Below, piece by piece: positions 7,000 to 16,201 of a DNA stretch of 64,000 nt. Every line of letters starts with the position of its first letter. The stretch's first letter is position 1. The stretch is from Gp1-AA122 sp036378535 (GTDB lineage: Bacteria; Acidobacteriota; Terriglobia; Terriglobales; Acidobacteriaceae): NCBI GenBank assembly GCA_036378535.1, contig DASUWH010000059.1:121408-185407 (forward strand), given 5' to 3'. The notes beneath the pieces are model-generated. The model was not told the origin of the DNA. It did not search any database and saw nothing but the letters and a program-made list of their open reading frames with translations. Both the position numbers and the translations under genes were made by a program.

Positions 7000-8439
7000 C
7001 TACTTGATGCCGTTCTTCCTTTTAATCTCGATATTCAGCCGCTTGATCTTCTGATTGAGAGTCGACAGAGGAACCCGGAACCGTTCTGCCGCTTCGGTCT
7101 GGTTCCAGTTGCACTTCTCGAGCATGTCAATGATGATGCGCCGCTCGCAGTTTTCGACAATTTCAAACAGCGAGGCATCGGGCCGGTGTTCCAGCACTGG
7201 AAACGCGCTGCCGCGACCGGCAATGTGATCGGGAAGCAGGTCGGGAACGATCTCGTTATCGGAAGAAAGCACAACCGCGCGCTCAACCACGTTCTCCAAC
7301 TCGCGCACGTTCCCGGGCCAGGAATAGTTCACGAGCAGGCGCAACGCCTCGGGGCTAACTCGCCGCATCGGCTTTTCATTCTCTTCCGAGTATTTGCGCA
7401 CGAAATGGTCAACCAGCAGCGGGATGTCTTCCTTGCGCTCTCGCAGTGGCGGCAAGTCGATGGTGATCACATTCAGGCGGTAAAAGAGATCCTCGCGGAA
7501 CTTGCCCTCGCGCACCTGTTGCCGCAGATCGACATTTGTGGCGGCGATGATCCTGACATCCACCTGCACCTCTTGCACGCCGCCCAGATGCATGAACTTG
7601 CGATCCTGCAGCACGCGCAGAATCTTGCTCTGGGTGTCGAGGCTCATGGTCCCGATTTCGTCGAGAAACAATGTGCCCCGGTCGGCGATCTCAAACAAGC
7701 CCTTCTTGGAGGCGATAGCGCTAGTGAATGCGCCCTTGACGTGCCCGAAAAGGGTTGATTCCAGCAGGTCGGCGGGCATGGAGCCGGTATTCACGGGCAC
7801 GAACGAACGGTCGCGTCGCGGCGAATTCAGGTGCAGGGCTTTGGCGATCAGCTCTTTTCCGGTTCCGCTTTCGCCCTGCAGCAGAATGGTCGAGCGGCTG
7901 GGGGCTACCTGCGCCACCAGGTCGAAAATCTTCAGCATGGGCTCGCTCTTGCCGACAATATTCTCGAAGTTGTAGCGCTGCTTAAGAGCGCGTTTGAGTT
8001 GGACGTTCTCTTCTTCGGCGCGATGCCGGGCCACGGCAGCGCGAACGTCGGCCAGCAGCTTCTCGTTGTCCCACGGCTTTTGAATGAAGTTGGCCGCGCC
8101 CGACTGCATGGCGCGCACCGCATTTTCTACGGTGCCATATGCGGTGATCATGATGATAGACAGGGAGCGGTCCTCAGCCCGCAACTCGGCCAGCAAATCC
8201 AGACCGTTGCGGTCGGGAAGCGCCAGGTCCAGCAACACCAGGTCAAAAGCGCGATCGCCCAGGCGCGTGAGACCTTCTTCACCTGTGCCCGCAGCCTCCA
8301 CCTCGTAACCTTCGATTTCCAGAAGGGTGCGCAGCGACTCGCGAATCTCGGCCTCGTCGTCGATGATGAGCACAGAACCGGCGGGAGAGGGAATCATGTC
8401 CCGCAAGTTTGGTGGGGAAATCAAAGTGGCTTCAGACAT
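7000..8439 (-). CDS. Sigma54-dependent response regulator (NtrC family)
   Basis: A 479-residue transcription activator. The receiver domain has acidic residues at DDE (27-29), phospho-acceptor Asp71 (LLDLALPD) and Lys119. The AAA+ domain has Walker A GESGTGKE (187-194) and Walker B TLFLDEIG (254-261). The sigma54-contact loop reads GAFTSA (234-239), not the usual GAFTGA. A Fis-type helix-turn-helix ends the protein (NWNQTEAAERFRVPLSTL). It overlaps the end of the upstream histidine kinase gene by 8 bases, so the two are translationally coupled and form a two-component pair. The target operon is not evident; mlaE lies next downstream. Confidence 0.93.
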   Translation of the reverse strand: MSEATLISPPNLRDMIPSPAGSVLIIDDEAEIRESLRTLLEIEGYEVEAAGTGEEGLTRLGDRAFDLVLLDLALPDRNGLDLLAELRAEDRSLSIIMITAYGTVENAVRAMQSGAANFIQKPWDNEKLLADVRAAVARHRAEEENVQLKRALKQRYNFENIVGKSEPMLKIFDLVAQVAPSRSTILLQGESGTGKELIAKALHLNSPRRDRSFVPVNTGSMPADLLESTLFGHVKGAFTSAIASKKGLFEIADRGTLFLDEIGTMSLDTQSKILRVLQDRKFMHLGGVQEVQVDVRIIAATNVDLRQQVREGKFREDLFYRLNVITIDLPPLRERKEDIPLLVDHFVRKYSEENEKPMRRVSPEALRLLVNYSWPGNVRELENVVERAVVLSSDNEIVPDLLPDHIAGRGSAFPVLEHRPDASLFEIVENCERRIIIDMLEKCNWNQTEAAERFRVPLSTLNQKIKRLNIEIKRKNGIK

Positions 8440-11353
8440 TGACAGCCTTCCTCGTTAGCGGAAAATCCAGGAAAAACGTCGTGCCCGCGCCGGGCCGGCT
8501 CTCGACGTGAATCTTGCCGGCGTGCTCCTGGATAATCCCGTAGGTCACGCTTAGCCCGAGGCCGGTACCTCGGTTCTGTCCATTGCGTGGAGTGGTTTTT
8601 GTAGTAAAGAAAGGATCGTAGATCCGGCTAATGTGCTCTTGCGCGATCCCGCTGCCGGTATCGGATACCGACACGCTTACCCCAGTTCCGTTCGAGGTCG
8701 CGACCCGCAACGTACCTCCGCCAGGCATGGCATCCTTGGCGTTGAGAAACAGATTCAGGAAAACTTGCTGCAGGCGTCCGGCGTTCCCGTTGATAGGCGG
8801 CAGGTGGGCCGCAAATTCTCGCTGCACGGTTACTCGCCCGGACTTGAACTGGTGCTCGAGCAAAGCCAGGGTGTCGGAAATAACCTTGTTGACGTCTACG
8901 TCAGTAAACTCGCTGCTGCTGGTGCGTGAGAAGTTAAGGAGGTTGTTGACGATCTCGGAGGCGCGGAACGTGGATCGTGTGATCTTTTCCAGCAGTTCAG
9001 CTCGCTTGGAATCTCCTTGCAGTTGCTTGGAAAGCATTTGCGCATAGGAGGAGATCACGGCCAGGGGAGTATTCACTTCGTGCGCTACGCCGGCCGCCAG
9101 TAACCCGATGGAGGAGAGCTTGTCGGCCTGGGACAGTTGCGACTCCAGTTGGATGCGCTCGGTTATGTCGTCCACAATGATGAGTCGCCCGATCACGTTG
9201 AAGCGCTTGGTGACCAGCGGAGCAATGGCCACATTCACGGTGCGCGTCTCGCCCGTGGGCGTACCGAGCCGGAATTTGTAGAGATTGTGAATGCCGGGTG
9301 TTTGCCGCACACGATAGAACTCTTCCACGAAGAGCGCGGGTAGGACTTCACTGATCGGTCGTCGCAAAGCCAGGGAACGCGGCAGCGCGTACATGACTTC
9401 CATCTGCGAATTCCAGGACTCGATACGGTCTTCCAAGTCGACCGCAAGTACGCCTACGCTGATTGACTCCACGATGTTCTCGTTGAAGTCCTTCAGGCGC
9501 TCGTACTCGCTGATCTTCTGCTCCAGAGAGGCATAGAGGCGGGCATTTTGAATGGCGATGCCCACGTAGCCGGCGACGGTCTGCAAGAGTTCGACATCTT
9601 CGCTGGAGAGGAAATCGCCCTCGATGGTTTTGCCCAAGCCAAGGAAGGCGATGGCCCGTTGCTGCGCGTGGCAGGGGATGTAATAGTTCAGATCCAACTT
9701 GGCGATGGTCGCTTGAGCACTCGGTGTTTCTCTGGGGACCTGGTGGGTGTTGTCGAAAAACAGGTGCCCTTCTTCCATCTCGGGCCGCGGTTTGCTCAAG
9801 AAGCTGAGGTCCAGACCCGAGGTTTGGGTCATGCCAAAGGATTTACCCAACAGGAATTCGGGTTTCTCGTCGTCGGGGCCGGCCAGGAAAATCGCCATAC
9901 GATCGACCAGCAAGGTCCGCGACAAGCGATCGACGGCGGAACTGAGCATCTTGTCTAAATCGGTTTCCGAACTGAGATCCCGGCCAAAATCAATCAGGGT
10001 CCTGCGATAGTCGTAACGAGTGCGATAGAAGAACTGGTCAACCTTCTCCTGAATCCATTTCCGAACCGGGTCGAAGAGGATGGCTGTTACCGCAACTACC
10101 AGAACCATGCCGATCGGTCCGCTGCTGGGCACACGCAAATGAACAACTTCGGCTACCCCGGCGACTATCGCGAAGTAAACGCCGGCAATCGCCGCCGCTG
10201 CCAGCGTGTACACCATGCCACGCTTGAAGATCAGGTCAACGTCCATCAGCCGATAGCGGAAGATGGCGTAGCCGAAGGTCAGCGGCAGAAACACCAACGA
10301 AAGCACCGAAACCCGCATCACGCCATTGGGCACAGACCCGAACAGGAAGGGCACGACATAGAAGAGCGTGAAGGGTGCGATGGCGAGGATTGTTCCTCGC
10401 GTGACCCACTTGAGTTGCTGTCTTAGAACGGGAGTGTTCGCCCGGCGGTAGCTACGCCAGAGCAGCCAGGTGGCGGCAATGAAAAAGGCGGCCAGGTAAA
10501 CCATCTCGATGCGATCCAAAGCGCGGCGCAGCCGCTCCGTTGGAACCATCCAGGTGAGAGCCGCTATATGCAGCAGAAACAGGCCGCTCGGGGCCGCATA
10601 GATCCCGGGTACAACCCACTGGTGCTTGCGTACGAAATGCTTTTTTTCAGGAAATGTGAGTACGAAATGCAGGAACAGGGCCGGCTGCAGCAGCCACGCC
10701 GCGACATTGCCCCAGTAAATAGCCCAGTCGAATTCGTTAAGCTTTCCGGTGAAATGGAAGGAGTAGAAGACGAACGAGACCAGGCAAAATAAGTAAAAGT
10801 GCGTCGATTTAGGGGCTGTCCAGCGCCGTAGCAAGACGTATAGCCCGATCCCCAGGTAGACCAGCCCAATCAGACGAAGTGGCGTGTACAACGACCGATC
10901 TGCCGGAACCAGCACCACTTGGGCGTCGAGAGGAATTGCTCGCCGTACCAGTGAATAGGTAGCCCGCGAATAGATTCCGTCCCGATACTGCGCTTCCACC
11001 AGGCTGGCAAATTTCGTGACTTCCTGCTTGTCAACAGCGCGGAGTTCGTCCCCTTGCTTGATTCCAGCCCTGGCGCCGGGTCCATCGGCTTCTACGCGGT
11101 CGGCTACCAGGCGGCCGCCTTTCTCGATCCACCACACGCCGTCATAGGGAACCTGAAAATCGCGCTCTTTCTGGAAATTGATCCAGGCGAGAGTTACGGC
11201 TCCCACGGTCAGGATCACCAGCACGATCGCGGTGAAACGGATTTGTAAGTCCTTGTTCATGGGCCGAGACAAAGGTGGTGGTACACGCAGCGGCGACTGC
11301 GGTTCGGCAATCGCTTCTGAGCCAAGCAACTCAGGTGCCACCTTGATGCCCAT
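8432..11353 (-). CDS. Membrane histidine kinase with PDZ, GAF and PAS domains
   Basis: Sensor partner of the overlapping sigma54 regulator. Reading the 973 residues: an N-terminal transmembrane helix; a PDZ-like domain (about 60-130, including GPGARAGIKQGDELRAVD); a block of seven or eight hydrophobic helices (about 135-430); a GAF domain (450-620); a PAS domain (630-740); the dimerisation domain with His758 in GVAHEVNTPL; and a HATPase with GTGLGLSVTYGI near the end. The PDZ domain probably reads a peptide or a misfolded envelope protein; this is inference. A start at 11260 (MNKDLQ) would remove a proline-rich 31-residue leader and cannot be excluded. Confidence 0.9.
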   Translation of the reverse strand: MGIKVAPELLGSEAIAEPQSPLRVPPPLSRPMNKDLQIRFTAIVLVILTVGAVTLAWINFQKERDFQVPYDGVWWIEKGGRLVADRVEADGPGARAGIKQGDELRAVDKQEVTKFASLVEAQYRDGIYSRATYSLVRRAIPLDAQVVLVPADRSLYTPLRLIGLVYLGIGLYVLLRRWTAPKSTHFYLFCLVSFVFYSFHFTGKLNEFDWAIYWGNVAAWLLQPALFLHFVLTFPEKKHFVRKHQWVVPGIYAAPSGLFLLHIAALTWMVPTERLRRALDRIEMVYLAAFFIAATWLLWRSYRRANTPVLRQQLKWVTRGTILAIAPFTLFYVVPFLFGSVPNGVMRVSVLSLVFLPLTFGYAIFRYRLMDVDLIFKRGMVYTLAAAAIAGVYFAIVAGVAEVVHLRVPSSGPIGMVLVVAVTAILFDPVRKWIQEKVDQFFYRTRYDYRRTLIDFGRDLSSETDLDKMLSSAVDRLSRTLLVDRMAIFLAGPDDEKPEFLLGKSFGMTQTSGLDLSFLSKPRPEMEEGHLFFDNTHQVPRETPSAQATIAKLDLNYYIPCHAQQRAIAFLGLGKTIEGDFLSSEDVELLQTVAGYVGIAIQNARLYASLEQKISEYERLKDFNENIVESISVGVLAVDLEDRIESWNSQMEVMYALPRSLALRRPISEVLPALFVEEFYRVRQTPGIHNLYKFRLGTPTGETRTVNVAIAPLVTKRFNVIGRLIIVDDITERIQLESQLSQADKLSSIGLLAAGVAHEVNTPLAVISSYAQMLSKQLQGDSKRAELLEKITRSTFRASEIVNNLLNFSRTSSSEFTDVDVNKVISDTLALLEHQFKSGRVTVQREFAAHLPPINGNAGRLQQVFLNLFLNAKDAMPGGGTLRVATSNGTGVSVSVSDTGSGIAQEHISRIYDPFFTTKTTPRNGQNRGTGLGLSVTYGIIQEHAGKIHVESRPGAGTTFFLDFPLTRKAVNV

Positions 11354-11604
11354 ACCAGAACCTGCTAAGTGCCCATATCAGTGGCACTTCCAGAATTATA
11401 GAGGAGAGAATGGAGGTGGTATATGATTTTTGGAATCTTCCATTCGATAAACAATATGTATCGCCGATACAGCAGGTTAGCGGAGCTATGTACATCCTTT
11501 TAGCCTCAAGCCACAGCACGGATTTTTATTTGGGCCGAAGGAAACGCTTGAGTCGTAAGGCCTTGTGTATAGCGTCCGGGCTATAAGCTAAAATTCAATT
11601 TTCT

Positions 11605-12831
11605 ATGGATGCATTCGAACAGATCGCTGAGCGCGAACGTCGCTATCTTCTGGCAACCTACAACCGCTACCCCGTGGCCTTCGCACGGGGTAAAGGGGTA
11701 TTTCTTTTCGACCTGGAAGGGCGGCGCTATCTGGACTTGGTAGCCGGATTGGGTGTCAACGCCCTTGGCCACGCTCACCCACGCATAGTGAAGACCATCC
11801 GCGAGCAGGCGGCAAAGGTGATTCACCTCTCCAACCTGTACTACAACGAATATCAAGGCTTGTTGGCCGAGAAGCTGTGCGGCCTCTCCGGTTTGCAACG
11901 CGCATTTTTCTCGAACAGCGGCACAGAGGCCATTGAGGGGGCGATCAAGCTAGCGCGCCTTGCCGGACACCGCGCCGGTGGTGACGCGAAGTGCGAACTG
12001 GTAGCCCTGCAGGGTTCCTACCATGGCCGCACCTTCGGAGCTATGTCGCTGACGGGTCAGGACAAATATAGGAAGGGGTTCGAGCCGCTGCTGGAGAATG
12101 TGAAGTTTGTCCCGCGTGACGATGTGGATGCTCTGCGCGCCAGCGTCAACCGGAACACAGCCGCCATCATCCTGGAGCCGATCTTTGGCGAAGGCGGGAT
12201 CCACGAATGCTCACCTGGGTTCTTGCGTGAGTGCCGCGCGGTCGCAGATCAGAATGGCGCCGCCTTGATCTTCGACGAGATTCAATGTGGTCTTGGCCGC
12301 ACCGGAACAATCTTTGCTTTTCAAAGCTTTGGAGTTACCCCGGACATTGTCGCCGTGGCCAAGCCCATTGCCGCCGGATTGCCGCTCGGCGCGTTCCTCG
12401 CCCGGGAAGAATTTGCTTCGGCGATTTCCGCCGGGCAGCATGGCACTACGTTCGGCGGAGGTCCACTCGCCTGCCGCGTAGCACTGGAATACCTGGCAAT
12501 TGTGGAGGAAGAGAAGTTGCTGGAAAACGTGCTACAGGTGGGCGGCTATCTCCAGCAAGAGCTGAGTGAGCTCGCGCACAAGCGTGGGGACGTGGTCGGC
12601 GTTCGCGGCAGGGGCTTCATTCAAGGATTGCAGCTCGAAATTGCCGCTCGCCCAATCGTCGAGCAAGCGCTCGCCGAGGGCATTCTCATCAACAGCACCC
12701 AGGACACGGTCATCCGGTTTCTGCCTCCGTTTCTCCTCGAGGAAAAACACGTCGACAAAGGTATACGCATCCTGAAGAAGCTATTGGGAAAGAAGCGAGG
12801 GCGCGCGAATCCGGCTACGGCGGCATCATAA
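11605..12831 (+). CDS. argD: Acetylornithine aminotransferase family (class III)
   Basis: A PLP-dependent class III aminotransferase of 408 residues. Visible are the cofactor-binding SGTEAIEGAIKLAR, the Asp of FDEIQCGLGRTG, and the Schiff-base Lys in VAKPIAAGLPLGA. Length and motifs fit acetylornithine/succinyldiaminopimelate aminotransferase, which transfers the amino group in arginine (and lysine) synthesis. Other omega-aminotransferases (ornithine, 4-aminobutyrate) are possible because no other arginine gene is adjacent. The gene stands alone. A hairpin follows the stop codon. Confidence 0.8.
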   Translation: MDAFEQIAERERRYLLATYNRYPVAFARGKGVFLFDLEGRRYLDLVAGLGVNALGHAHPRIVKTIREQAAKVIHLSNLYYNEYQGLLAEKLCGLSGLQRAFFSNSGTEAIEGAIKLARLAGHRAGGDAKCELVALQGSYHGRTFGAMSLTGQDKYRKGFEPLLENVKFVPRDDVDALRASVNRNTAAIILEPIFGEGGIHECSPGFLRECRAVADQNGAALIFDEIQCGLGRTGTIFAFQSFGVTPDIVAVAKPIAAGLPLGAFLAREEFASAISAGQHGTTFGGGPLACRVALEYLAIVEEEKLLENVLQVGGYLQQELSELAHKRGDVVGVRGRGFIQGLQLEIAARPIVEQALAEGILINSTQDTVIRFLPPFLLEEKHVDKGIRILKKLLGKKRGRANPATAAS

Positions 12832-12864
12832 AAAAAAAGGGGAGGGGAACCGAGGCTCCCCTCC
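12831..12864 (-). terminator. Hairpin after argD, oriented for the minus strand
   Basis: Stem GGAGGGGA (12841-12848) pairs with TCCCCTCC (12857-12864). An A-run (12831-12838) lies on its left, so the T-run follows the hairpin only for minus-strand transcripts. It would stop antisense reading into argD. For the plus strand it lacks a U-tract. Confidence 0.55.
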
Positions 12865-12941
12865 GCACAGAAGCGACAGAGGCGATATCAATCAGTAAGA
12901 CTCGTTCCCGATTACATTTGGTTGCCAAGCTCAGTGAACAA

Positions 12942-13814
12942 ATGCCAGAAAGCCGGACAGCCGCGCTTGTCCCCGTGCATGCGGAAGAATGTTGGACCGC
13001 GGTAGACGGCATACGGACGCGCTATCTCCGCGCCGGATCCGGCCCCCCTCTGATTCTGTTACATGGGCTTCTCGGCTATTCCTTCTCGTGGCGCTTTAAC
13101 ATCGCGGATCTGGCGGGGCAGCGAACCGTATATGCCGTCGACATGCCGGGCACAGGATTTTCTGAACGGCGTCCGGATTTGGATTGCACGCTTCGCGGCT
13201 CTGCCCTTCGCCTGCTTCGCTTCGCCGACAATCTTGGACTAGGGGCCTTCGATCTGCTGGGCACCTCCCACGGCGGGGCAGTGGCCATGTTGGCCGCAGC
13301 CATTACCAAGCAGAGAAATGAAGACCGAGTTCGGCGGCTAATCCTGGTCGCGCCCGTAAACCCCTGGTCGGAGCATGGCAGTGAGCTGGCCCCGTTTTTA
13401 AGCGGGCCTGTTATCTCCGGCATACTGGGCAGGTGCCTTCCGCACTTGAGCTTCGCCAACGGTGTCGTGGTGCGACGGCTTTATGGCGATCGGCGGCGCA
13501 TTTCACCGGGAACGGTCGAGGGTTACTCCCGACCGCTGCGAGCCGACGGCAGCTTCGATTATTTTTTTTCCATCCTGCGAACCTGGAATCGTGATCTCGA
13601 GGATTTGGAACGCTCGCTTCCCGCAATTGCCGATCTGCCGGTTCTGCTCATTTGGGGCGAGCGGGACGCCGCGGTGGACCCCGGCTCTGCTCAGATTCTG
13701 GCGCGCCACCTCCGGAACTGCGAACTGGTGCAGTTTCCGGGCGTCGGCCATCTTCCCTACGAAGAGGCTCCGCAGGAATTCAACAGGGCGGTGGCCGGAT
13801 TTCTCGCGGACTGA
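12942..13814 (+). CDS. Alpha/beta-fold hydrolase
   Basis: A 290-residue alpha/beta hydrolase. The oxyanion-hole region HGLLGYSFSW, the nucleophile elbow GTSHGG (Ser), the acid in GERDAAVDP and the His in GVGHLPYEE form a complete catalytic set. The substrate cannot be told; haloalkane dehalogenase-like, epoxide hydrolase-like and esterase members look alike at this level. The ATG at 12942 is preferred over an in-frame TTG at 12918; neither has a good ribosome site. It is convergent with pheA. Confidence 0.85.
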   Translation: MPESRTAALVPVHAEECWTAVDGIRTRYLRAGSGPPLILLHGLLGYSFSWRFNIADLAGQRTVYAVDMPGTGFSERRPDLDCTLRGSALRLLRFADNLGLGAFDLLGTSHGGAVAMLAAAITKQRNEDRVRRLILVAPVNPWSEHGSELAPFLSGPVISGILGRCLPHLSFANGVVVRRLYGDRRRISPGTVEGYSRPLRADGSFDYFFSILRTWNRDLEDLERSLPAIADLPVLLIWGERDAAVDPGSAQILARHLRNCELVQFPGVGHLPYEEAPQEFNRAVAGFLAD

Positions 13815-13827
13815 GTGGGGAGCGGGG

Positions 13828-14634
13828 CTAGGCCGCGGGATAAATGCCCAGAACCTTCACAAAGTCAGCCACCTCGGCGAGGTGGCGAAGGGCGTTATGA
13901 GCGGCCTCGTCATTGCCGCGAAGGAAATCCACATAGAACACATACTCCCATGGGCGTCCGCGCAGGGGGCGGGATTCGATCTTGCTCAAACTGATGTCGC
14001 GCAGCGCAAATACACTCAGTGCTTTAAACAAGGAGCCGGGTATGTTCTTAACTTTAAAGGCGATGGAGGTCTTGTTGCCTTTGGATAGAGTGCGACGCGT
14101 CTTCTGGATAAGGAAAAAGCGAGTGAAATTGCGCTTGTCATCTTCGATGCCCGCCTTGAGGATGCGACCGCGGTACACAGCAGCAGCCTGGCGACCGGCG
14201 ATCCCGGCAGAATCGCGAAGCTGGTTCTCGATCACGTGCTTCACGCTTCCCGCAGTGTCGTAGAAAGGGATGGGCTCAAGACCGCGATGCTGGCGGAAGA
14301 AATCCCGGCACTGTTCGAGCGCGACCGGATGGGAGAGCACGCGGCGTATTTGCCCCAGCTTCACGCCGGGAGCGGCAATCAGGTTGTGCACGATGCGCAG
14401 ATGAAATTCCTTATAGATCGAAACGTCACGCGACACCAGCAGGTCGAGGTGTTCGGCAACTGAGCCGGCAAGCGAGTTTTCGATGGGAATGACGGCTGCC
14501 GGGACGGTCTTGTTCTCCACCTTGTCGAATACATCGGCGGAGCGGGCACAAGGGACGATGCTGCAGCCCGGCACCATGTGGCGGGCGGCTTCGTGGCTGA
14601 AGGCTCCGAGTTCTCCCTGGATCGCAACTTTCAT
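13828..14634 (-). CDS. pheA: Prephenate dehydratase
   Basis: Converts prephenate to phenylpyruvate in phenylalanine synthesis. The 268-residue monofunctional form has the N-terminal dehydratase domain (IQGELGAFSHEAA at the start, IPIENSLAGSV near 50, NFTRFFLI near 170 containing the catalytic Thr of the TRF motif). A C-terminal ACT domain carries the phenylalanine-binding ESRP motif (KIESRPLRGRPWEY). Allosteric inhibition by phenylalanine is expected from that motif. No chorismate mutase domain is fused. Confidence 0.95.
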   Translation of the reverse strand: MKVAIQGELGAFSHEAARHMVPGCSIVPCARSADVFDKVENKTVPAAVIPIENSLAGSVAEHLDLLVSRDVSIYKEFHLRIVHNLIAAPGVKLGQIRRVLSHPVALEQCRDFFRQHRGLEPIPFYDTAGSVKHVIENQLRDSAGIAGRQAAAVYRGRILKAGIEDDKRNFTRFFLIQKTRRTLSKGNKTSIAFKVKNIPGSLFKALSVFALRDISLSKIESRPLRGRPWEYVFYVDFLRGNDEAAHNALRHLAEVADFVKVLGIYPAA

Positions 14635-14643
14635 GCAGGCAAG

Positions 14644-15210
14644 TTACTTGCCGGGCGGGGCGGAAAGCAAATTTTTTTCCAGAACAAAAGCGTCTATGCC
14701 GTCCGGGTAGTAACGAGGAATGGTTTCGGTGACAAAATATCCGTGATGCTTATAAAAAGCCAGGGCGCTCGCATTGTTTACGGCGGTTTCCAATCTTACG
14801 GTTGTGCATTGCGCGGTGCGCAAGCGATCTTCAGCAGCGGAGAGCAGTTTGGACCCCAGGCCGAGGCGGCGAGCGATGGGCAGCACGTCAATGGTGATGA
14901 TATGACCCTGGCGGCCGCGCCTGGCTTTAGCCACCACGAATCCGAGCAGGCGCGGTTCCGCAGCGGTTGCGTTTTCGGCAACCAGGGTAAAGGACCCGAG
15001 CAGGCGAATATAGGCCGCAAGCTCGGGCTGGGAGTAGGAAATACCGGGTGCAAAGCATGCCTGATCAATCCGCCACAGGGTTTCGAAATCACGTTTGTCA
15101 AAATCGCGTAAGAAGAAATCCACAGCGACATTGTAGATGGGCGCAAGAACGAGGAAGAAACCGGTAAAGAAGTGCCTTGCTGGCCTCTGCCTGCAGGAGA
15201 TGACCGGCAC
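14644..15210 (-). CDS. GNAT acetyltransferase, RimI-like
   Basis: A 188-residue N-acetyltransferase. The acetyl-CoA binding region is ITIDVLPIARRLGLGSKLL (R/Q-x-x-G-x-G/A type), and the C-terminal half has NNASALAFYKHHGYF. The pattern fits RimI and related protein N-alpha-acetyltransferases. A second, better RimI candidate sits beside tsaB at 54.5 kb, so this one may act on something else. The N-terminal 29 residues look non-native; a GTG start near codon 30 (VDFFLRDFDKRDF) is plausible. It lies 9 bases upstream of pheA on the same strand. Confidence 0.8.
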   Translation of the reverse strand: MPVISCRQRPARHFFTGFFLVLAPIYNVAVDFFLRDFDKRDFETLWRIDQACFAPGISYSQPELAAYIRLLGSFTLVAENATAAEPRLLGFVVAKARRGRQGHIITIDVLPIARRLGLGSKLLSAAEDRLRTAQCTTVRLETAVNNASALAFYKHHGYFVTETIPRYYPDGIDAFVLEKNLLSAPPGK

Positions 15211-15274
15211 AAAAGGCTCTCCTTAACCAGCAAGTCACTCCCTTTCCACAAGCAATCCGGCTATTCTGCCAGAC

Positions 15275-16078
15275 ATGGGAGTGTCGGTTGCGGTCCTGGC
15301 GAGTGGCAGCCGGGGCAATAGCACGCTGCTGTCGAGTTCGAAGACGCACATCCTCGTGGATGCGGGTCTGTCTTGCCGCGAGATTTCGAAAAGATTAAAA
15401 AGCCTTGGTCTGGATCCCCATACTTTGTCGGCGATCCTGATCACCCACGAACACGTGGACCACATCTCCGGGTTGCGGGTTCTGGCAAAAAAAATGAAGG
15501 TGCCGGTTTTCATGACTGGTGCCACGCATCGTGCCTGGTCGAAAGCTTTACGCGATGAGAATGGGGATGCGCCCAAAATCGAAAAGCTCGAAGTGTTCGC
15601 ATCGGGGCACAAGTTCCACGTGGGTGATATCGAAGTTACACCATTCACGATTCCGCACGACGCCGTCGATCCGGTCGGTTTCACTTTCCGCGCGGAAGGC
15701 GTGAAAGTGGCGATTGCCACCGATCTTGGCTACTTGCCAATCAGCGTCATCGATCACCTGCGCGGCTGCGAGGCGCTGGTGATTGAATCGAATCACGACC
15801 TGGAAATGTTGCGTGGCGGGCCTTATCCGTGGTCGGTGAAGCAGCGGGTCATGAGCCGTGTTGGTCACTTATCGAATGAAGCGCTGGCAGATTTCTTCAG
15901 CAGCGACTATGACGGACAGGCAGGCTATGTGGTGCTCGCCCATCTTTCCGAGCACAATAACCATCCAGAAGTAGCGCGGCGGGCGGCGGAGCACGCCCTG
16001 GGAACCCGCCGGACCCTGCTCCACAACCGCGTGTTGCTGGCCAGTCAAGACCAGCCACTGGAGCCCATCCGCCTGTAG
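15275..16078 (+). CDS. YycJ/WalJ-like MBL-fold metallo-hydrolase
   Basis: A 267-residue metallo-beta-lactamase-fold protein. The metal motif THEHVDH is at about residues 57-63, with further ligands likely in TIPHDAVDP and LSEHNNHPE. The opening VLASGSRGNSTLL is typical of the YycJ/WalJ group, which are single-domain DNA exonuclease-like hydrolases near walKR in Firmicutes. Here no walKR homologue is adjacent, so the precise role is open. The ATG start has no obvious Shine-Dalgarno site. Confidence 0.88.
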   Translation: MGVSVAVLASGSRGNSTLLSSSKTHILVDAGLSCREISKRLKSLGLDPHTLSAILITHEHVDHISGLRVLAKKMKVPVFMTGATHRAWSKALRDENGDAPKIEKLEVFASGHKFHVGDIEVTPFTIPHDAVDPVGFTFRAEGVKVAIATDLGYLPISVIDHLRGCEALVIESNHDLEMLRGGPYPWSVKQRVMSRVGHLSNEALADFFSSDYDGQAGYVVLAHLSEHNNHPEVARRAAEHALGTRRTLLHNRVLLASQDQPLEPIRL

Positions 16079-16158
16079 TGCAACTGGTAACGGGACGGCA
16101 CCTGCACAGAATCCGTAACTGATAGAAAACAAAGCTCAGCAAATTTGCCGCAACATAG

Positions 16159-16193
16159 TAACGGTTGACGTTATTAACGGGATCAGTTAATAT
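16159..16193 (+). promoter_or_regulatory. Putative higBA promoter and operator
   Basis: TTGACG (16165-16170) and TAATAT (16188-16193) are 17 bases apart, a plausible sigma70 pair. The predicted start of transcription is within a few bases of the higB GTG at 16202, so the message would be almost leaderless. A palindrome TAACG-GTTGA-CGTTA (16159-16173) covers the -35 box and a further TTAACGGGAT follows; TAACGGGA also occurs at about 16088. These are candidate sites for autorepression by HigA. Confidence 0.5.
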
Positions 16194-16201
16194 AAAACAA
16201 G

